A DNA stretch of 64,000 nt from Rhodobacter sp. SGA-6-6 (GTDB taxonomy: Bacteria; Pseudomonadota; Alphaproteobacteria; Rhodobacterales; Rhodobacteraceae). The DNA is taken from assembly GCF_011043545.1 (NCBI RefSeq), contig NZ_JAAKGP010000005.1, positions 248,001 through 312,000 on the forward strand. Reading direction: 5' to 3'. The notes under the pieces were generated by a model. The model did not search any database. It had not been told where the DNA came from and worked only from the letters and a program-made list of their open reading frames with translations. The position numbers and the translations under genes were made by a program. Shown piece by piece: positions 8,169-16,298 of this stretch; the stretch's first letter is position 1; every line of letters starts with the position of its first letter.

Positions 8169-9104
8169 TTATCTGACCGCCACCTGGTCCCGGGCGCTCT
8201 GGCGCGCCTCGTGGAACAGGCGTTTGACCGAGGTGCGGGTGAAGAGGCCGGCGCGCTTGACCTCGCCGACCTGGACGCGCGGCAGCGGGATGCCGAGCGC
8301 CTCGTGCATCTGCGCATAGCGGTCCAGCGCCAGCTCGATCTGGTCTTCCAGCAGCTGCGGGTCCAGGTCGCCGCGCTGCACCATGGCGACGAACTCGCCC
8401 TGGCCGGCGAAGGCGATCAGGTGGTTGCCCGGCCGCAGCACGGCGTCGATGACCGCGGCGACATTGGCCATGGTGTCGACATAGCCGATGGCATCGGTCG
8501 AGCAGTAGATCGCCTGGGCATTGGCCACCCGGAAGGCGATGACGCCATGGCCCGACAGCCGCAGCCGCCCCAGGGTCAGCGCATAGTTCTCCAGCGCCAG
8601 CCAGTCCATCACGCTGCCGACTTCGGTCAGCTTGACCGGCTCGTCGAAGGAGATGTTCAGCACCGGCAGGCCGAAGTCGGTGGACATCCGGCTTTCGGCG
8701 GTGGAGCGGCGGCGGCGTTCCTCGATCAGGTCGCCCACCATGCGCAGCCGCGTCTGCATCTCCAGCTCGTCGATGGGCTTGTGCACGTAGTCGTTGGCCC
8801 CGGCGCGGAAGGCCGGCTCCACGAACTCGATCGACTTCATCGCCGTGATCATCACGATCGGCAGGTCGTTGCGCGAGGGCAGGGCGCGGACGCGGCGGCA
8901 CAGCTCGATCCCGTTCATGCCCGGCATCTCGATGTCGAGAAGCAGGCAGTCGAACTTGTGGCGCGGGTCGCGCAGCAGCGCCAGCGCCTCGCTGCCCGAA
9001 TTCACGCAGATCAGGTCCCGGTAGCCGAGCGAGGCCAGCACATGCTGCAGCAGCATCAGGAACACGGGGTCGTCGTCGACTGCCAGTATCCGCATCGGTG
9101 TCAT
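8169..9104 (-). CDS. Response regulator: receiver plus degenerate GGDEF-like domain (paralogue)
   Basis: 311 residues from the ATG at 9104, chosen for GGAG 8 nt upstream; longer frames to 9227 begin in the divergent promoter region. The receiver (1-125) has DDD at 10-12, phospho-acceptor D57 (LLLDIEMPG) and K109. The C-terminal domain resembles a GGDEF domain with GQGEF at 234-238 in place of GGDEF, closer to consensus than the paralogue at 2606-3583 (GRGVF). Other cyclase residues are not evident, so it is probably catalytically inactive. It is the first gene of the operon with HPt and the 7TM kinase. Confidence 0.87.
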   Translation of the reverse strand: MTPMRILAVDDDPVFLMLLQHVLASLGYRDLICVNSGSEALALLRDPRHKFDCLLLDIEMPGMNGIELCRRVRALPSRNDLPIVMITAMKSIEFVEPAFRAGANDYVHKPIDELEMQTRLRMVGDLIEERRRRSTAESRMSTDFGLPVLNISFDEPVKLTEVGSVMDWLALENYALTLGRLRLSGHGVIAFRVANAQAIYCSTDAIGYVDTMANVAAVIDAVLRPGNHLIAFAGQGEFVAMVQRGDLDPQLLEDQIELALDRYAQMHEALGIPLPRVQVGEVKRAGLFTRTSVKRLFHEARQSARDQVAVR

Positions 9105-9342
9105 CTTCGTTACTCCAGCCGGTCCCGATGTTCGCGCGATTGCAGGGGGAGCCGGCACAATCCTTGGGTGTGTCCCGGCCATTAGGGACCCATGATGATG
9201 GCGAAAATTTGACCTTTTCCGGCCCATCGTCGTTCGCCCGGCGACAATCGGCGCGGGGGTGGAGGGATGGATTTGCTTTATTGTATTCTCATACTATAAA
9301 AACGATTGAAGGGCGCCGGGAAGGCGTCCGGGCGGAGGACGG
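9105..9342. promoter_or_regulatory. Divergent control region with AT-rich dyad
   Basis: Intergenic region between the response-regulator operon (minus) and the TetR-hydrolase fusion (plus). A striking AT-rich stretch at about 9271-9300 contains GTAT-TCTC-ATAC (9283-9294) and TACTATAAA, which could hold a promoter and an operator for the fusion protein. This is a pattern reading only. Confidence 0.35.
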
Positions 9343-10890
9343 ATGCCCAAGGTCGGAATGGAGCCGGTGCGCAGGCGCCAGATCATCGCGGCGACGATGG
9401 CCTGCATCCACGAGGAGGGCATCGCCAAGGCCAGCTTCGGCCGCATCGCCCGCAAGGCCGGCGTGGCCCCGGCGCTGATCCAGCACTATTTCGAGGACAA
9501 GGAGACGCTGCTGCTGGAAACCTTCCGCAGCCTCTACCGCGAGTTCACCTCGGGCATCCGGCGGCGGTTGGCGCTGGCGCGCACCCCCGAGGAGAGGGTG
9601 ACCGCACTGATGGAGGCGCAGATCGCGCCCTCGGTGCTGACGCCCGAGGCGGTGAACAGCTGGCTGGCGATCTATGCGCTGATCCGCGAGTTTCCGCTGT
9701 TGCAGCGGATCGAACATGCCTACGACCGCCGCTTCATCTCCAACCTGTCGCACGCGCTGCGCGACATGGGCCTGCCGCCGGAGGAGGCGCGCGAGGTGGC
9801 CGAGGAACTGGCGATCTTCATCGACGGGCTGTGGCAGAATGCGGCCAACCCGGTGACTTTCACCCCCGAACGGTCGCGCGACCTGCTCTACCGGGTGCTG
9901 CACCGCCGGCTGCCCGGCCACAGCTTCACCCCGCCCGCGGACGAGACCCGGCGGCGCGAGGCCGAGGATGCCCGCCTCAGCCCCGAGGCGCGGCAGTTCC
10001 TGCGCGACAACCTGCCGGTCGGGCCGATGAGCGTCTCGGCCGCCAGCCTGCCGGCCTTCCGCGACAACTACCTGCGGCTCAGCCGCCCCGAGGGCCGCGC
10101 CGCCGCGCGCGACCATGCCGTGGCGCTGACCCGGATGCCGGTGGGCGGGGTGGACAGCCTGGTCGTCCGGCCGAAGGACGGGCCGCGGCCGGGTGCGCCG
10201 CGGATCTTCTACCTGTTCGGCGGCGGCTACATCAGCGGCGAGCCCGAGGCCGACCTGCCGATCTCGGCCGCGCTGGCCGCCCGGCTGGGGGCGCGGATCA
10301 CCTCGCCCGCCTACCGGCTGGCACCGGAACATCCCTGGCCCGCCGCGCCGCAGGATGCGCTGGCGGCCTATCGCGCCTTCGTCGCCGATGCCGGGGCGCC
10401 CTTCGCGGTGGTGGGCGAATCCGCCGGCGGCGGGCTGGCGCTGGCGATGCTGCAAGAGGCGCGGCGCGAGGGGCTGGCGATGCCCGCCGCCATGGCGCTG
10501 CTGTCGCCCTGGGTCGATGCCGGGCAGGGCCTGCCCTGCGCCAACGACGGCTGGGACCCGACGGTGACCCGCCGCCACCTGGCCGACGCCGCCCGGCTTT
10601 ACGCCGGGGCCGAGGCGAAGGGGCGCAACCCTTCGGTCTCGCCGCTCCACGGCCCGATGGAGGGGATGCCGCCGGCGCTGATCACCACCGGCAGCCGCGA
10701 CCTGCTGCGCGAGCAGGCCCATGCGCTGGCCGCAGCGCTGGAGCGGGCGGGCATCCCGGTCGTGCTGCGCGACTGGCCCGGCCTCTGGCATGTCTTTGAA
10801 TTCTATCGCGTCCTGCCCGAAGCCGCCGCCTCGCTGGACGAGATCGCCGCCTTCCTGCGCAGCCACCTTTCCCCGGAGACCCGCCCATGA
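9343..10890 (+). CDS. TetR (BetI-like) repressor fused to an alpha/beta hydrolase
   Basis: One uninterrupted 515-residue frame. Residues 1-195 are a TetR repressor strongly reminiscent of BetI: the MPKxGMxxxRRRQxI opening, an HTH ending in HYFEDKETLL, and a C-terminal ligand domain ending in IDGLWQNAA. Residues ~240-510 are a hormone-sensitive-lipase-type esterase with nucleophile S360 (GESAGGG), acid D453 and H483. The oxyanion loop reads FGGGY (292-296) where the family usually has HGGG. The downstream alcohol dehydrogenase overlaps its stop codon (ATGA) and a choline-binding protein follows. I infer autoregulation by a quaternary-amine-type ligand, possibly linked to ester hydrolysis. Both halves look intact and there is no sign of a frameshift. 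Confidence 0.9.
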   Translation: MPKVGMEPVRRRQIIAATMACIHEEGIAKASFGRIARKAGVAPALIQHYFEDKETLLLETFRSLYREFTSGIRRRLALARTPEERVTALMEAQIAPSVLTPEAVNSWLAIYALIREFPLLQRIEHAYDRRFISNLSHALRDMGLPPEEAREVAEELAIFIDGLWQNAANPVTFTPERSRDLLYRVLHRRLPGHSFTPPADETRRREAEDARLSPEARQFLRDNLPVGPMSVSAASLPAFRDNYLRLSRPEGRAAARDHAVALTRMPVGGVDSLVVRPKDGPRPGAPRIFYLFGGGYISGEPEADLPISAALAARLGARITSPAYRLAPEHPWPAAPQDALAAYRAFVADAGAPFAVVGESAGGGLALAMLQEARREGLAMPAAMALLSPWVDAGQGLPCANDGWDPTVTRRHLADAARLYAGAEAKGRNPSVSPLHGPMEGMPPALITTGSRDLLREQAHALAAALERAGIPVVLRDWPGLWHVFEFYRVLPEAAASLDEIAAFLRSHLSPETRP

Positions 10891-11975
10891 AAGCCGCCAT
10901 CTTCCACGGCCCGCACCGGCCGCTGACCCTCGGCGAGGTGCAGGTCGCCGACCCCGGCCCGCGCGAGGTTCTGGTGCGGACCATGGCTGCGGGCCTGTGC
11001 CATTCCGACCTGCATTTCATCGACGGCACCTATGCGCTGGACGCCCCCGCGGTGCTGGGGCACGAGGTTTCGGGCATCGTCGAGAAGGTGGGCGAGGGGG
11101 TGATCGGGCTGCGGCCCGGCGATCACGTCATCGGCTGTCTCTCGGTCTTCTGCGGCCATTGCGGCCATTGCACCAGCGGCCGGCCCTACAGCTGCGACCA
11201 TCAGCACGAGACCCGGCGCGGACCGCAGGAGCCGCCGCGGCTGTCGCAGGCCGGCGCCCCGGTCGGCCAGTTCTACGAGCTGTCGGCCTTCGCCGAGTTG
11301 ATGCTGGTCCACGAACACGCGCTGGTGAAGATCCGCTCCGACATGCCCTTCGACCGCGCCGCGCTGATCGGCTGCGCGGTGACCACCGGCATGGGCGCGG
11401 TGATCAACACCGCAAGAGTGGAGGTCGGCGCCACCGTCGCGGTGATCGGCTGCGGCGGCGTCGGGTTGTCGGCGGTCAACGGCGCCGCCATCGCCGGGGC
11501 CGGGCGGATCATCGCGGTGGACATCAGCGGTGCCAAGCTGGACCTCGCCCGCGACTTCGGCGCCACCGATACTGTCGACGCCTCGGGCTGCGACCCGGTA
11601 GAGGCGGTGCGCGACCTCACGCGGGGCGGGGTGCAGTATTCCTTCGAGGCGCTCGGCCTGAAGCGCACCTCGGAACAGGCCTTCGAGATGCTGGCGCCCT
11701 CGGGCATTGCCACGATCATCGGCATGGTGCCCGAGGGCCAGCGGCTGGAGATCGACCCGGTGTCGCTGCTCTACGACCGCCGGTTGCAGGGGTCGAACAT
11801 GGGGTCGAACCGCTTCCGGGTCGACATGCCGCGCTATGTCGACTTCTACCTCTCCGGCCGGCTGCATCTGGACCGGATGATCTCGCGCCGGCTGCCGCTG
11901 GCCGCCATCAACGAGGGCTTCGACGACCTGCGCGCCGGCCGGGTCGCCCGGTCGGTCATCACCTTCGATCCATGA
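10887..11975 (+). CDS. Zinc-dependent alcohol dehydrogenase
   Basis: 362-residue medium-chain dehydrogenase/reductase. It keeps catalytic zinc ligands (LCHSD cysteine and GHE histidine), the structural-zinc cysteine cluster CGHCGHCTSGRPYSC (about 88-102), and a Rossmann fold with GCGGVG followed by an acidic VDIS, indicating NAD preference. An insert rich in Arg/Pro follows the cysteine cluster, as in class III-like and NDMA-linked alcohol dehydrogenases. The start overlaps the stop of the TetR-hydrolase fusion, so the two are translationally coupled. It may oxidise the alcohol released by that hydrolase; the substrate is not readable from the sequence. Confidence 0.9.
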   Translation: MKAAIFHGPHRPLTLGEVQVADPGPREVLVRTMAAGLCHSDLHFIDGTYALDAPAVLGHEVSGIVEKVGEGVIGLRPGDHVIGCLSVFCGHCGHCTSGRPYSCDHQHETRRGPQEPPRLSQAGAPVGQFYELSAFAELMLVHEHALVKIRSDMPFDRAALIGCAVTTGMGAVINTARVEVGATVAVIGCGGVGLSAVNGAAIAGAGRIIAVDISGAKLDLARDFGATDTVDASGCDPVEAVRDLTRGGVQYSFEALGLKRTSEQAFEMLAPSGIATIIGMVPEGQRLEIDPVSLLYDRRLQGSNMGSNRFRVDMPRYVDFYLSGRLHLDRMISRRLPLAAINEGFDDLRAGRVARSVITFDP

Positions 11976-12004
11976 CTGCCACCACAACCAACGGGGAGAA
12001 GACC

Positions 12005-12934
12005 ATGAAGACGCTTGCCGCCACCCTGATCGCCTGCCTTGCCGCCGGCACCGCGCTTGCCGATGTCGAAAGCTGCAGGACCATCCGCCTGGCCAACCTG
12101 GGCTGGACCGACATCCTGCTGACCGACGCCACCGCCGAGGTGATCCTGAACGCGCTCGGCTACGAGGCGGGCAACACCCAGCTCGGCCTCGGCATCGCCT
12201 ATACCTCGCTGCAGGAGGGGAACATGGACGTGTTCCAGGGCAACTGGCGCCCGGTGCAGGACGAGAACTTCAAGGAGTTCTTCGACAAGGGCTGGGTCGA
12301 GGTCCTGGGCAAGAACCTTGAGGGCGCGAAGTTCACCCTGGCGGTGCCGGCCTATGTCGCCGAGGGCGGGATCAAGACCTTCGCCGACGTGGCCGCCAAC
12401 CGCGAGATGTTCGAGGGCAAGATCTACGGCATCGAGCCGGGGTCGAACGACTACCTGCTGGATATGGTGGCGCAGGGGCTTTACGGCTTCGACGCCAGCT
12501 GGGAGGTGGTGGAGACCAGCGAGACCGGGATGCTGTCGCAGGTGGAGCGCGCGGTGTCGCGCGAGGAGCCGATCGTCTTCCTCGGCTGGGAGCCGCATCC
12601 GATGAACATCGACTACCAGATCGCCTATCTCGGCGGCGGCGACGAGGTGTTCGGCGCGGATTACGGCGGCGCCACGGTCTATACGATCTCGCGCCCCGGC
12701 TTCGCGGCGGAATGTCCGAATGCGGCCAGGCTGTTCTCGCAGCTGGCCTATACGCTGGACTACGAGAACTATGGGATGCGCCGCATCCTGGCCGACGGGC
12801 TGGAGCCGCAGGAGGCCGCCCGCGCCCAGCTGGCCGAGATGCCGCAGCTGCTGGAGGGCTGGCTGGCGGGCGTGACCACCTTCGACGGGCAGGAGGGGCT
12901 GCCGGTGGTGAAGGCGGCGCTCGGGATCGAGTAG
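12005..12934 (+). CDS. choX: ChoX-type choline-binding periplasmic protein
   Basis: 309 residues with a Sec signal peptide ending near ALA. The mature start DVESCRTIRLANLGWTDI, the GNWRP segment and VFLGWEPHPMN closely match the choline-binding ChoX family, including tryptophans that form the aromatic box for trimethylammonium. The start is supported by GGGGAGAAG just upstream. No permease or ATPase accompanies it, so it must work with a transporter elsewhere, possibly the ProVW pair at 35-37 kb. Position behind the BetI-like fusion and the dehydrogenase indicates a choline or related quaternary-amine module. Confidence 0.9.
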   Translation: MKTLAATLIACLAAGTALADVESCRTIRLANLGWTDILLTDATAEVILNALGYEAGNTQLGLGIAYTSLQEGNMDVFQGNWRPVQDENFKEFFDKGWVEVLGKNLEGAKFTLAVPAYVAEGGIKTFADVAANREMFEGKIYGIEPGSNDYLLDMVAQGLYGFDASWEVVETSETGMLSQVERAVSREEPIVFLGWEPHPMNIDYQIAYLGGGDEVFGADYGGATVYTISRPGFAAECPNAARLFSQLAYTLDYENYGMRRILADGLEPQEAARAQLAEMPQLLEGWLAGVTTFDGQEGLPVVKAALGIE

Positions 12935-12945
12935 GGGATGTCGGC

Positions 12946-13134
12946 CGGGCGGGAAAAGGCGAGGCACTGCCTCGCCCCCGCCCGTGCGCAGCGGTTCAAT
13001 CGGAGACGGTGGCGGCACGAGCCCCTGTGAGGCCAGCGCCCGCCGAGGGGCGGGCGGGCGCTGGCCGGGCCTTGGAGGCCCGGCCGGGACAAGGGGAAGC
13101 GGTGCGCTGTGGCGAAGGCACGCGCCTTCGCCAG
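12946..13134 (-). repeat. Multi-hairpin intergenic element, copy B
   Basis: Reverse orientation. Hairpin 4 is at 12958-12976, hairpin 2 has arms GGCCGGGCC/GGCCCGGCC, and hairpin 1 is at 13111-13132 (GGCGAAGGC loop ACGC GCCTTCGCC). It sits between the convergent choX and the DGC-family gene. Confidence 0.9.
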
Positions 13135-13166
13135 AGTGGCCGGGCAGACGAACGCCGAATTCTAAC

Positions 13167-13547
13167 CTAACCCCGCGCAGCCGCTTCCGCCGCCAGCGCT
13201 TCCGCCATCTCCTCCAGCACCCGCTCGGCCTCTTCCGGGTCGAAGTCGGTCTGGTAGCGCTTCCTCACCCCGTGGTCGGACAGCAGGTGATACTCCGAAG
13301 GTGCCACCCCGTGGCGGGCGAGGGTGTTCTTCACGCAGGCCAGCGCGCAGCCGTCGATGGCGATGATCGGGCGGCCGGAGGTGGCCACCCGCACCAGCTT
13401 GGGCACGTCGCCGCCGACGCCGGCGATGCAGGACATCTCGGCCAGCCCGCGCCGGTCCAAGGCGACCGCCAGCCAGTTCGCCATCTGCGCCGCGCTGGAG
13501 CAGCCGGAGCAGGAATAGACCAGGGGCAGATGAGCGCGGGAGGACAT
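13167..13547 (-). CDS. Putative zinc-binding protein, DGC family
   Basis: 126 residues from the ATG at 13547; a GTG at 13583 would add 12. It carries the hallmarks of the DGC putative zinc-binding family: an N-terminal YSCSGCSSAAQ cluster, a central CIAG and the signature IDGCALACVKN. The function of the family is not established; such genes often accompany metal or redox genes. It lies divergent to a MarR regulator whose candidate operator is about 90 bp away. Neither start has a good ribosome binding site, so the exact N-terminus is uncertain. Confidence 0.75.
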   Translation of the reverse strand: MSSRAHLPLVYSCSGCSSAAQMANWLAVALDRRGLAEMSCIAGVGGDVPKLVRVATSGRPIIAIDGCALACVKNTLARHGVAPSEYHLLSDHGVRKRYQTDFDPEEAERVLEEMAEALAAEAAARG

Positions 13548-13637
13548 GGCGGGACCGGAGGTTTGCTGCCGCAATTCCGGCACAGGACCGTCCCGATGTC
13601 GATGGACAAGGCGTCGCAGGGGTAGTCTTGCTATTAG

Positions 13638-13650
13638 TTAGGAATCCTAA
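13638..13650. promoter_or_regulatory. Candidate MarR operator
   Basis: TTAGGA-A-TCCTAA is a perfect 6-bp dyad in an AT-rich island 25 bp before the MarR start. Overlapping TATTAG/CTAATA arms (13632-13652) add further symmetry. It is positioned to control the MarR gene and the divergent DGC gene. Confidence 0.5.
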
Positions 13651-13675
13651 TATAAATGGCGCAGGAGGAGTCGCC

Positions 13676-14299
13676 ATGTCCGCCGCCGCCGAAAACATCG
13701 CCCATGCAATGTCCCGCCTCGCGCTCTACTGGCGCGCGGCGGGGTGGCGGGCGGCGGGGGCGCAGGGGCTGACGCCGACCCAGGCGGAGATCCTGTCGCA
13801 GCTGGCCGCCGGGCCGCTGCGCAGCGGCGATCTGGCCCGCGGACTTGGCGTCTCGGCGCCGACGCTGACCGATGCGGTCTCCACCCTCGCCGCCAAGGGG
13901 CTGGTGGAGCGCCGGCCCGACCCGCAGGACCGCCGCGCCGCGCGGGTGGCGCTGACGCCGCAGGGAGCAGGGGCCGAGGCCCGGCTGCCCGACATGCCCG
14001 AGGCCATCGCCCCGGTGCTGGACGGCCTGTCCGAGCCCGACCGGGCGGGGCTCTTGCGGGGCCTGACGCTGGTGATCCGCGGCTTGCAGGAGGCAGGCGC
14101 GATTCCGGTGCAGCGGATGTGCCTGACCTGCCGCCACTTCCGCCCCCATGCCCATGACGATGCGGCCCGGCCGCATCACTGCGCCTTCGTGGACGCCGCC
14201 TTCGGCGATGCCGCCCTGCGGCTCGCCTGCGCCGACCACGGGGAAGCCGCGGAAGAGGAGCGCGCCCTTGCCTTGGCGCGCTTCGCCGCCGTGGCCTGA
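13676..14299 (+). CDS. MarR-family regulator with C-terminal Cys/His tail
   Basis: 207 residues from the ATG with GGAGGAG upstream. Residues ~1-140 are a MarR winged helix (LTPTQAEIL, then GVSAPTLTDAVSTLAAKGLVERR, with a DPQDRRA wing). The C-terminal ~60 residues hold CLTCRHFRPHAH, HHCAF and a late CADHG, a Cys/His pattern suited to metal or Fe-S binding and absent from ordinary MarR proteins. This suggests redox or metal sensing. Downstream genes encode a secreted protein, a CPGC redoxin and a MOSC protein, which fits a thiol or oxidative stress theme. The ligand is inference. Confidence 0.88.
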   Translation: MSAAAENIAHAMSRLALYWRAAGWRAAGAQGLTPTQAEILSQLAAGPLRSGDLARGLGVSAPTLTDAVSTLAAKGLVERRPDPQDRRAARVALTPQGAGAEARLPDMPEAIAPVLDGLSEPDRAGLLRGLTLVIRGLQEAGAIPVQRMCLTCRHFRPHAHDDAARPHHCAFVDAAFGDAALRLACADHGEAAEEERALALARFAAVA

Positions 14300-14373
14300 G
14301 TTGGGCGCCCGGAGCCGCGGCAACGGCCCGGACGCCCGGTTGCAACCCCTCTGACGAAAGGAAGCCCCTCATC

Positions 14374-15105
14374 ATGTCACGGAAACCGCGCCTGCGCCAT
14401 CTCCTCGCCGTGCCGCTTGCGCTGGCAGGCCCCGCCTTCGCGCACGGGATCGAGACCGAAGCCGGCACCGCCGGGATCGCCGATTTCGACATCGTGGCCG
14501 CCGCCATCGCCACCGAAGGCAACATCGCCACCTTCACCATGGACGTGGCCGGCACCCCGGGCGCCACCGCGCCGGAGGCCACCGGCGACCTCGGCGGTGC
14601 CACGGTCTACTCCTACGTCTGGCCGACCTCGCTGGACCCCGCCGCCGCGGGCTTTGCGCCCGAAGCGGGCATCCTCGCCTTCGCCGTCACCCTCCACCCG
14701 GATTTCGACGACACGCCGCTCTTCGACGAGAACGGCAGCAACGATGCCGGCGACGACGGCGGCAGCTGGCACAGCCACTGGGTGGTGCTGGGGCCCGACG
14801 CGACCTGCGGGGAGGGCGCGCTGAAGGTGATCGACATCCCCGAGGGCGAAACGCCGCCGCTGCCGGCGACATGGCCCGGCCTGCCGATCCTGATCGACAG
14901 CCCCGGCTGGTCGCCGGTGTTCCGGGACCGGACCGTCAGCGTGCGCGTCCCCTTCGCCGACATCGGCGCGGTCAAGGGCGCCAGTTTCGACGGCGTGACC
15001 GCGGCGCTGCGGGTGGACGCCAACATCCATGCGCCGCTTCTCTGCGTGACCGATGTGTTCGACGTGGCCTCGGGCGACCTGAGCCTGCCCGGCAAGGTCG
15101 ACTGA
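14374..15105 (+). CDS. Secreted protein of unknown function
   Basis: 243 residues with a Sec signal peptide (RHLLAVPLALAGPAFAHG). The mature part is beta-rich, acidic and poor in lysine, with an HSHWVVLGPD motif and two cysteines (in DATCGEG and LLCVTD) that could form a disulfide. I do not recognise a named family. It lies between the MarR regulator and a thioredoxin-fold gene on the same strand with short spacers, so it is probably part of that operon and acts in the periplasm. Confidence 0.7.
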   Translation: MSRKPRLRHLLAVPLALAGPAFAHGIETEAGTAGIADFDIVAAAIATEGNIATFTMDVAGTPGATAPEATGDLGGATVYSYVWPTSLDPAAAGFAPEAGILAFAVTLHPDFDDTPLFDENGSNDAGDDGGSWHSHWVVLGPDATCGEGALKVIDIPEGETPPLPATWPGLPILIDSPGWSPVFRDRTVSVRVPFADIGAVKGASFDGVTAALRVDANIHAPLLCVTDVFDVASGDLSLPGKVD

Positions 15106-15154
15106 CCCTTGCGGCCGCGCGTCCCCCGCGCGGCCGTCCAGACAGGAGGACGAC

Positions 15155-15613
15155 ATGACCGACCCCGCGATCCAGGCCTCGGACTGGCTGAACACCGACG
15201 ACCCGCCCAGGCTGGCGGGGCTGAAGGGCCGCGTCGTGGCGGTGGAGGCGTTCCAGATGCTCTGCCCCGGCTGCGTCAGCCACGGCTTGCCGCAGGCGCA
15301 GCGCATCCGCCAGACCTTCCGGCCCGAGGACGTGATGGTGATCGGCCTGCATTCGGTGTTCGAGCATCACGCGGCGATGACTCCGGTGGCGCTGAAGGCC
15401 TTCCTGCACGAATACCGCATCCGCTTTCCGGTGGCGGTGGATGCGGCGGGGCAGGGGCCGATGCCGCGGACCATGGCGGAGTGGGGGCTGGAGGGCACGC
15501 CGACGCTGATCCTGTTCGACCGGCAGGGCCGGATGCGGGCGCGGCACCTCGGGCAGGTCCCGGATATGGCGGTGGGGGCCGAGATCATGCAGCTGATGCT
15601 GGAGGGGGCATGA
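15155..15613 (+). CDS. Thioredoxin-fold redoxin with CPGC motif
   Basis: 152 residues of TlpA/AhpC-like fold. Redox motif FQMLCPGCV lies at about 32-40, and the cis-proline loop GTPTLILF follows near 118. No signal peptide is seen, so it is cytoplasmic. CPGC differs from classical CGPC thioredoxins and is seen in redoxins of uncertain partner. The MOSC gene starts inside its stop codon (ATGA). Role inferred: thiol-disulfide exchange or peroxide handling. Confidence 0.8.
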   Translation: MTDPAIQASDWLNTDDPPRLAGLKGRVVAVEAFQMLCPGCVSHGLPQAQRIRQTFRPEDVMVIGLHSVFEHHAAMTPVALKAFLHEYRIRFPVAVDAAGQGPMPRTMAEWGLEGTPTLILFDRQGRMRARHLGQVPDMAVGAEIMQLMLEGA

Positions 15614-16296
15614 CGGAGTTCACCGTCGCCGAGGTCCGGGTCGGCCCGGCGCGGCCCTTCGGCCCGGGCACCAGCGCCATCGACAAGGCCCCGGTTTCCG
15701 GGCCGGTCATGGCCGGGCCGGAGGGGCTGGCGGGCGACGAGCAGGCCGACCGCGGCCACCACGGCGGGCCGGACAAGGCGCTGCACGCCTATGCCCTGTC
15801 GAACTATCCCCTCTGGGCGGCGGAGATGCCGGACAAGGCCGGGCGGTTCCGCCCCGGAGCCTTCGGCGAGAACCTTGTGGTAGAGGGCGCGGATGAAAGC
15901 GCCGTCTGCCTCGGCGACCGTTTCCGCCTCGGCGGCGCGCTGGTCGAGGTCAGCCAGGGCCGGCAGCCCTGCTGGAAGCTGAACCTGCGCTTCGGCCGCC
16001 CCGACATGGCGCGGCGGGTGCAGGAGAGCGGCCGCTGCGGCTGGTATTTCCGGGTGCTGGAGCCGGGGACCATCACCGCCGGCGACCGCGCCGCGCTGGT
16101 GGCCCGCCCCAACCCGCGCTGGACCTTGGCTCGCACCAGCCACCTGCTCTACCACGACCGGCTGAACCGCGCCGATCTGGCGGAATTCGCCGCGCTGCCC
16201 GGCCTGCCCGACAGCTGGCGCCGTCTCGCGCTGGCCCGGCTGGACAGCGGCCGGACCGAGGACTGGTCGCGCCGCATCGACACGCCGGGGGCGTGA
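15610..16296 (+). CDS. MOSC-domain protein, YiiM-like
   Basis: 228 residues. The MOSC fold (molybdenum cofactor sulfurase C-terminal type) shows GDEQADRGHHGGPDKALHAY, GAFGENL and the signature SQGRQPCWKLNLRF with its conserved cysteine. A 3-alpha C-terminal extension (TLARTSHLLYHDR onward) is the YiiM type, whose E. coli member protects against N-hydroxylated base analogues using molybdenum cofactor. It is translationally coupled to the redoxin, and the Lrp gene converges with only 2 bp between. Confidence 0.88.
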   Translation: MTEFTVAEVRVGPARPFGPGTSAIDKAPVSGPVMAGPEGLAGDEQADRGHHGGPDKALHAYALSNYPLWAAEMPDKAGRFRPGAFGENLVVEGADESAVCLGDRFRLGGALVEVSQGRQPCWKLNLRFGRPDMARRVQESGRCGWYFRVLEPGTITAGDRAALVARPNPRWTLARTSHLLYHDRLNRADLAEFAALPGLPDSWRRLALARLDSGRTEDWSRRIDTPGA

Positions 16297-16298
16297 GG

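Noticed and set aside
2606-9104. Active diguanylate cyclases
   Set aside because: Signature sites read GRGVF and GQGEF, and other catalytic residues are not seen.
5268-9185. 1305-codon open frame on the plus strand
   Set aside because: Antisense to a kinase, HPt protein and response regulator with clear motifs, and runs through element A; its product has no recognisable domain.
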